Positions 35,934-39,899 of a stretch of DNA of 39,899 nt are shown piece after piece; position 1 is the first letter of the stretch, and every line of letters begins with the position of its first letter. This stretch comes from Emticicia sp. Lineage in GTDB: Bacteria; Bacteroidota; Bacteroidia; Cytophagales; Spirosomataceae. Below the pieces are notes generated by a model. It did not search any database and was not told the origin of the DNA. It saw nothing but the letters and a program-made list of their open reading frames with translations. The stretch covers positions 1-39,899 of the forward strand of contig JAFEIL010000527.1 in assembly GCA_017495105.1 (NCBI GenBank), read 5' to 3'. A program made the translations under genes and the position numbers.

Positions 35934-36542
35934 ATGAGTAATAAATCAAGTAAAAATAGTAGTACAGCACCAACTACTGGAGTGCAAGAGCCAGCTCAAG
36001 TACTATCAGTTAATAAGTGGAAGTTTATAATTTGGCTCTTTATTATAACTATCGTGATGCTATTTGCATCTCAAACAAGTGCATATTTAGTAAGAAGAGC
36101 AGAAGGTAATTGGGCGGAGTTTGAGATTCCAACTATTTTTTGGATAAGTACTTTGATTTTAGTTATTAGTAGTGCAACCATGCACTTTTCTTTAAAAGCT
36201 GCTAAGAGTAGTGATAATACAAAACTTAAAACATTTGTAGCTATTACAACGGTTTTAGGATTGGTGTTTTTGGGAATGCAATATCTTGGTTGGCAAAATT
36301 TGCAACAGCAAGGTGTTTTCTTGAAAGGAAATCCCTCAGGTTCTTTCTTTTATATTTTTACGGGCTTACATATGGCTCACCTAATACTTGGTCTTGGTAT
36401 TTTGATTGCTACTTTTTTAATGGCTTTCAGAATGAAGTTAGATGCTGATAACACTATTTTAGTTGAAGTTTGTGCTACATCTTGGCATTTCTTAGATATA
36501 CTTTGGCTATATTTGTTCTTATTTTTATTGTATTTTAGATAA
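35934..36542 (+). CDS. Cytochrome c oxidase subunit III-like protein 1
   Basis: A 202-residue membrane protein of the haem-copper oxidase subunit III family with five visible helices. The N-terminal 25 residues are a Ser/Thr-rich tail. FASQTSAYLVRRAEGNWAEFEIPTIFWIST and FIFTGLHMAHLILGLGILIA are typical of subunit III. CATSWHFLDILWLYLFLFLLY at the end is the conserved last helix. The two helices that pair with subunit I for lipid binding in seven-helix forms are absent. Bacteroidota often carry two consecutive subunit III genes, and the next gene is the second. It may be a structural subunit or an assembly partner. Confidence 0.9.
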   Translation: MSNKSSKNSSTAPTTGVQEPAQVLSVNKWKFIIWLFIITIVMLFASQTSAYLVRRAEGNWAEFEIPTIFWISTLILVISSATMHFSLKAAKSSDNTKLKTFVAITTVLGLVFLGMQYLGWQNLQQQGVFLKGNPSGSFFYIFTGLHMAHLILGLGILIATFLMAFRMKLDADNTILVEVCATSWHFLDILWLYLFLFLLYFR

Positions 36543-36550
36543 TATTTACT

Positions 36551-36608
36551 TTTTGACTATTTTTGGGTCAAAATTAATTGAAATTGTTAACCAAAGCGGC
36601 AAACCGCT
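36551..36608 (+). promoter_or_regulatory. Two hairpins between the subunit III genes
   Basis: TTTTGAC (36551-36557) pairs with GTCAAAA (36567-36573), and AGCGG-CAAA-CCGCT spans 36595-36608, ending 14 bases before the next ATG. The second is short and GC-rich and might affect initiation; the first might pause transcription. Confidence 0.4.
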
Positions 36609-36622
36609 AATAATTGTAAGTT

Positions 36623-37369
36623 ATGGCAAGTGCAAATACCTCTACGACCGCAGAACATTTATTTTGGAAAGGTGGCGTGCAACCAATGAAAGTTGGCTAT
36701 GGAAAATTGATGATGTGGATATTCTTATTATCCGATACATTTACTTTTTCTGCCTTATTGATTTCGTATGGTTTAGTTCGTTATAGTTTCCCAACATTTG
36801 AAGGTTTGCGTAAAAACTTTGAATTCTCTACTACTTGGTGGCCAATTCCAGAAAGGGTTTTTGAAGCTGTTCCTTTTTTACATGGAATTTCTGCACCATT
36901 GGTTTTTGTAGGTATCATGACCTTTATCTTAATCATGAGTTCCGTTACTATGGTTTTAGCTGTTGAAGCTGGTCATCGTCGTGATAAGGCTGATGTTGAG
37001 AAATATATGCTTTGGACTATACTTGGCGGTTTTGCGTTCTTGAGTTCACAAGCTTGGGAGTGGGGGCACTTTATTCACGGAACGGAAGAAGGTTTGACTT
37101 TGGCTAATGGAACAAAGGTATTTGGTGCGAACTTAGTTCAAAATCAATATGGACCGCCTGCATTTGCCGATTTCTTCTTTTTCATCACAGGTTTTCACGG
37201 AACACACGTACTTTCGGGTGTGGTATTAAATGTATTAATTTTTTACAACACAGCAAATGGTGTCTATGAGAAGCGTGGTCACTATGATATGGTTGAGAAA
37301 GTTGGCTTATACTGGCACTTTGTAGATTTAGTATGGGTGTTTGTATTTACATTCTTTTACCTTGTTTAA
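36623..37369 (+). CDS. Cytochrome c oxidase subunit III-like protein 2
   Basis: A 248-residue subunit III with about five to six helices. GKLMMWIFLLSDTFTFSALLISYGLVR is the first helix pair. Glu/His segments AFLSSQAWEWGHFIHG and FADFFFFITGFHGTHVLSGVVLNVLIF are the family core, and VEKVGLYWHFVDLVWVFVFTFFYLV is the final helix. It differs from subunit III-like 1 in length and loops, so the two are old paralogues rather than a recent duplication. In-frame ATG 36623 gives MASANTST; the protein has no signal peptide. Subunit IV follows 51 bases later. Confidence 0.92.
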   Translation: MASANTSTTAEHLFWKGGVQPMKVGYGKLMMWIFLLSDTFTFSALLISYGLVRYSFPTFEGLRKNFEFSTTWWPIPERVFEAVPFLHGISAPLVFVGIMTFILIMSSVTMVLAVEAGHRRDKADVEKYMLWTILGGFAFLSSQAWEWGHFIHGTEEGLTLANGTKVFGANLVQNQYGPPAFADFFFFITGFHGTHVLSGVVLNVLIFYNTANGVYEKRGHYDMVEKVGLYWHFVDLVWVFVFTFFYLV

Positions 37370-37420
37370 AAAAATCAAACTCTTTTTTAATAAATTTAGA
37401 AAGTTTTAAATTATTATACA

Positions 37421-37753
37421 ATGGCTCAACATTCTGAAAATAGCGAAAAAATACCAGCACAGACCAAAGAAATATGGAGAACATTCTGGATTTTGTTAGG
37501 CATTACCGCACTTGAATTTCTAATTGCATTTACGATTGATGCAGATAATTATAAATGGACAAAGGTGGGTATTTTTATTATCCTAACAATTGTGAAAGCA
37601 TATTTTATTGTAGCAATATTTATGCACTTAGGAAGTGAAGTAAAAGCATTGATTTGGACAGTAGTTCTACCATGTATATTTGTGGTATGGTTAGTTGTTG
37701 CATTAATTGTGGAAGGTGGATATATTGGTCTTGAGAGGTTATTTTTTAATTAA
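37421..37753 (+). CDS. Cytochrome c oxidase subunit IV (COX4_pro type)
   Basis: A 110-residue membrane protein with three helices: IWRTFWILLGITALEFLIAF, WTKVGIFIILTIVKAYFIVAIFMHLG and WTVVLPCIFVVWLVVALIVE. The pattern KAYFIVAIFMHLG is that of prokaryotic subunit IV (COX4_pro, also called CtaF or CyoD-like). It has no cofactor and stabilises the oxidase. The stop lies three bases before the SCO gene, which indicates translational coupling. Confidence 0.9.
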   Translation: MAQHSENSEKIPAQTKEIWRTFWILLGITALEFLIAFTIDADNYKWTKVGIFIILTIVKAYFIVAIFMHLGSEVKALIWTVVLPCIFVVWLVVALIVEGGYIGLERLFFN

Positions 37754-37756
37754 ATA

Positions 37757-38452
37757 ATGCAAAATAAATCATTTAAAGTCGGAATACTAATAGCCATATT
37801 AGCTGTTCCGACTTTTGTTTTTGTTTTTCTCAAATTATTTGGGCAAAACTATTATACATTACCTTATCTTATGCCCGAAATTGATGAATCGGGTCAGGTT
37901 TTAATGAAGGGAGCAGATACTGTTTTTCATCAAATTCCTTTCTATAAATTAATGGACCAACGGGGAAAAGAATTTAATTCTGTAGAAACAAAAGGTAAAA
38001 TCTACGTAGCTGATTTTTTCTTTACACGATGTGGCACTATTTGCCCGAAATTGTCAAACAGTTTGTCGAGAGTACAAAGTATTTTTTCTGCCGATACAAA
38101 TGTCATAATTGTTTCGCATAGTGTTGACCCTAAGCATGATTCTTCAGCAGTTTTACAGCAATATGCTCAAAAATATGATGCGAAATATGGTAAATGGTAT
38201 TTTTTGACTGGAGAAAAAAAGACAATTTATGATATTGCCATAAAAGGCTACAAACTTCCAGCAGCAGATGCTTCAGAATATGATAATAAAATCAAATCAA
38301 TTGATGAAACATTTATTCATTCTGAGAAGTTACTATTAATAGATAAAGAAGGATACATTAGAGGTATTTATGACGGGACGTATTCGCCAGATGTGGAACG
38401 TCTAATAGGTGAAATAAAGGTTTTGACCGAGATTTATAAGTCTAAAAAGTAA
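37757..38452 (+). CDS. SCO1/SenC copper chaperone
   Basis: A 231-residue, membrane-anchored thioredoxin-fold protein that delivers copper to CuA of subunit II. Residues 8-25 (VGILIAILAVPTFVFVFL) are the anchor. The metal site is complete: CGTIC with Cys92 and Cys96, and His188 in TFIHSEKLLLID. RGIYDGTYSPDVERL is near the end. The next conserved Asp of the family (VDPKHD) is present. It is read directly after subunit IV, and 59 bases before the DUF420 gene. The second hairpin GATTATC/GATAATC stands in this gap. Confidence 0.93.
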   Translation: MQNKSFKVGILIAILAVPTFVFVFLKLFGQNYYTLPYLMPEIDESGQVLMKGADTVFHQIPFYKLMDQRGKEFNSVETKGKIYVADFFFTRCGTICPKLSNSLSRVQSIFSADTNVIIVSHSVDPKHDSSAVLQQYAQKYDAKYGKWYFLTGEKKTIYDIAIKGYKLPAADASEYDNKIKSIDETFIHSEKLLLIDKEGYIRGIYDGTYSPDVERLIGEIKVLTEIYKSKK

Positions 38453-38465
38453 ATTCACCTGCTCT

Positions 38466-38485
38466 GATTATCTTTTTTGATAATC
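38466..38485 (+). promoter_or_regulatory. Hairpin between SCO and DUF420 genes
   Basis: GATTATC (38466-38472) pairs with GATAATC (38479-38485) around six T residues. It starts 13 bases after the SCO stop. A T-rich stretch follows, so it could cause partial termination. Confidence 0.4.
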
Positions 38486-38511
38486 TATTATTTTCTTAAA
38501 TACAAGTAAAA

Positions 38512-39051
38512 ATGAAAGCATTAAGAGTAAAGCAAGATAAGACCTCGATGACATTAATCAATGTTGTGTCGATAGCAGTGCCATTGGTCGTAGCAATTTT
38601 GTTAGGAATAAGACAGAAAGTAGATTTGGGAGCCTGGACGAAAGCCCTTCCACACGTAATTGGTGGAATAAATACATTGACCTCAATTTCCTTGGTTTAT
38701 GGTTTATTTCTAATCAAGCAAAAACAAATTGAGCGTCATAGAAAAGTAATGACTTTAGCGTTTTTGTTGGGTGGGGTGTTTTTGGTTTGTTATGTGCTAT
38801 ATCACTTGACCAACCCCTCAACGAGCTATGGTGACGAAGGTTTCGTTAGATATTTTTATTATTTTATCCTCATAAGTCATATTTTGTTATCATTGGTAGT
38901 ATTACCTTTGGTTTTGAGAGCGTACTTTTTTGCTTGGGTAGGAGAATTTGAATTACATCGAAAATTGACAAAATATGCCTTTCCGATTTGGTTGTATGTT
39001 TCGATAACTGGAGTAATTGCATATTTGATGATTAAACCTTATTATGTTTAA
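38512..39051 (+). CDS. DUF420 membrane protein (CtaM-like)
   Basis: A 179-residue membrane protein with five helices of the DUF420 family. Conserved His residues in HVIGGINTLTSISLVYG, IERHRKVMTLAFLLGG, CYVLYHLTNP, ISHILLSL and ELHRKLTKYAFPIWLYVSITG are arranged as in CtaM, which in Staphylococcus aureus is needed for mature aa3 oxidase. A role in oxidase assembly, perhaps in haem or copper handling, is inferred from this family and from its position within the oxidase operon. The residues TSYGDEG form the longest loop. Confidence 0.9.
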   Translation: MKALRVKQDKTSMTLINVVSIAVPLVVAILLGIRQKVDLGAWTKALPHVIGGINTLTSISLVYGLFLIKQKQIERHRKVMTLAFLLGGVFLVCYVLYHLTNPSTSYGDEGFVRYFYYFILISHILLSLVVLPLVLRAYFFAWVGEFELHRKLTKYAFPIWLYVSITGVIAYLMIKPYYV

Positions 39052-39068
39052 ACTTTAGGTAGAAGGTT

Positions 39069-39314
39069 ATGAAAAAAATCGTTGCGTTTTTTATAGTATT
39101 CTTATTGAGTCAAACTTTGACCTTTGCACAGTGTGCGATGTGCCGTGCTTCGGTAGGAAGTAATTTGAGCGAAGGACGTGGAGTAATTGGCACAGGTATT
39201 AATGATGGTATTTTATTGATGTTGGTGTTTACTTATCTTTCTGTTCCAACTGTAATGTATGTTTGGTTTAAAACAGCAAGAAAAGAAATGCGTCTGAAAA
39301 TGGGTCAACAGTAA
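39069..39314 (+). CDS. Small CxxC membrane protein at the end of the cox operon
   Basis: An 81-residue protein of unknown function. Residues 1-21 form a signal peptide (ending TFAQ) followed at once by CAMCRAS, a CxxC motif at about Cys22-Cys25, then GVIGTGINDGILLMLVFTYLSVPTVMYVWF, one membrane helix (about 44-66), and a Lys/Arg-rich cytosolic tail. The CxxC therefore sits on the periplasmic side near the membrane. It lies 17 bases after the DUF420 gene and just before the operon terminator, so it belongs to the oxidase unit. A metal- or redox-handling assembly role is a reasonable guess without proof. Confidence 0.75.
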   Translation: MKKIVAFFIVFLLSQTLTFAQCAMCRASVGSNLSEGRGVIGTGINDGILLMLVFTYLSVPTVMYVWFKTARKEMRLKMGQQ

Positions 39315-39333
39315 ATCAATAATTTTATAGATT

Positions 39334-39377
39334 AAGAGCGATTATTAGATTAAAATCTGATAATCGCTCTTTTTTTT
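39334..39377 (+). terminator. Strong intrinsic terminator of the act-cox operon
   Basis: An 18-bp stem (39334-39351 with 39354-39371, one G-U pair) is followed by a run of T to 39377. It lies 20 bases after the last gene and is the strongest terminator in the window. Confidence 0.93.
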
Positions 39378-39452
39378 CATCACTAAAAAATACCATTCGT
39401 CAATATTATTGACCGTTTAATTAATTTCTTAGTGTTTTTTTTTGGTGATTTC

Positions 39453-39484
39453 TTGCAAATAAATGATGAGAGTTATTAGTTTTG
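39453..39484 (+). promoter_or_regulatory. Promoter of the last gene
   Basis: TTG at 39453-39455, 21 bases, then TAGTTTTG at 39477-39484 match the consensus. The start near 39490 leaves about 32 bases before the ATG at 39522. Confidence 0.6.
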
Positions 39485-39521
39485 TCGCAAACATAAATCC
39501 AAAACACAAAATCTTCCCGCA

Positions 39522-39866
39522 ATGAAAAAACTGTACTCAATTTTTGCTTTTACGTTTCTGCTTAATTTTTTAGCTTGTCTGCATTGGTCTTTTGCGAATG
39601 AAAACTTACCTAAAGATGCTTTGGCTGTTTCAAGACCTAAGCCTGTTTTCAAGGCTCCATTTAAACCTTTAGCGTTTAAAACACTCCTTCCAAATGTTGA
39701 ATTATATGAATTCAACGCTAAAGATTATGCTTTTGAAAAGATTGTAGGTCTGCAACCTATTTTAATAGGAAAAGATTGGCAGAAGGTTATCAATGACCCA
39801 ATAAAGTTCACCCTCACGCCAAGTATATATATTCCAGTTAATAAGGTTCTTCGTCAATTTTGGTGA
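39522..39866 (+). CDS. Hypothetical exported protein
   Basis: A 114-residue protein that I do not recognise. A signal peptide covers residues 1-26 (FAFTFLLNFLACLHWSFA), and the mature part is basic and proline-rich at first (SRPKPVFKAPFKPLAFKT), then aromatic, ending KVLRQFW. The consensus promoter upstream and the terminator before it mark it as a separate transcription unit rather than part of the oxidase operon. Ala/Phe/Lys-rich composition and lack of homology that I can name leave its role open. It ends 33 bases before the window edge. Confidence 0.65.
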   Translation: MKKLYSIFAFTFLLNFLACLHWSFANENLPKDALAVSRPKPVFKAPFKPLAFKTLLPNVELYEFNAKDYAFEKIVGLQPILIGKDWQKVINDPIKFTLTPSIYIPVNKVLRQFW

Positions 39867-39899
39867 AAGTTGTATTTTTGTTTTAATTTTGATGAATGA

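Overview
The window looks like a chromosomal segment of an aerobic member of the Bacteroidota, most likely order Cytophagales; I do not name a genus. Reasons: AT-rich DNA, a complete alternative complex III (act) plus aa3 oxidase locus in the Bacteroidota gene order, a fused SecDF, GIN-domain and AIM24 proteins, many lipoproteins with a short Cys-type signal, almost no Shine-Dalgarno sequences, and several copies of the Bacteroidota promoter pattern TTTG-N(18-21)-TAnnTTTG. No tRNA, rRNA, CRISPR array, transposase or phage gene was seen.

Left part (1-21.9 kb) is a mosaic of short housekeeping and accessory units: a CsgG/GNA1162-like lipoprotein; DNA polymerase IV (dinB); a 1010-residue fusion of a small-molecule kinase, an M23 metallopeptidase and an ethanolamine-phosphate-phospho-lyase-like PLP enzyme; secDF preceded by a small exported protein ending in IAPNAP; a membrane-anchored AraC regulator with a GIN-domain protein; the Kup potassium transporter; a lipoprotein; a MATE exporter; ribonuclease HII; a Tat-exported sugar isomerase-like protein; AIM24; a YtxH-like protein; a YdcF protein; a secreted PKD-like protein; a CoA-binding protein; and an AlkA-type glycosylase. 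Between the AIM24 and YtxH genes lies a decayed gene with five in-frame stops and no frameshift.

Right part (21.9-39.4 kb) is one large respiratory locus on the + strand: actABCDEF (quinol:cytochrome c oxidoreductase, alternative complex III), coxB, coxA, ctaA, ctaB, two cox subunit III genes, cox subunit IV, a SCO copper chaperone, a DUF420/CtaM-like protein and a small CxxC membrane protein, closed by a strong terminator at 39334-39377. ACIII oxidises menaquinol and passes electrons through its haems to the oxidase; ctaA/ctaB make haem A, and SCO and DUF420 proteins help metallate and assemble the oxidase, so the locus encodes an electron-transfer chain together with its builders. A consensus promoter sits just before actA, and a second one 250 bases upstream may drive a leader or small RNA. 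Small hairpins sit in several gaps of the locus, including a perfect 34-base palindrome between coxA and ctaA.

Points most worth a second look: the candidate secretion-monitoring leader upstream of secDF, the kinase-peptidase-lyase fusion, the nonsense-riddled pseudogene, the coxA-ctaA palindrome, and the Asn in place of the first conserved His in CtaA.
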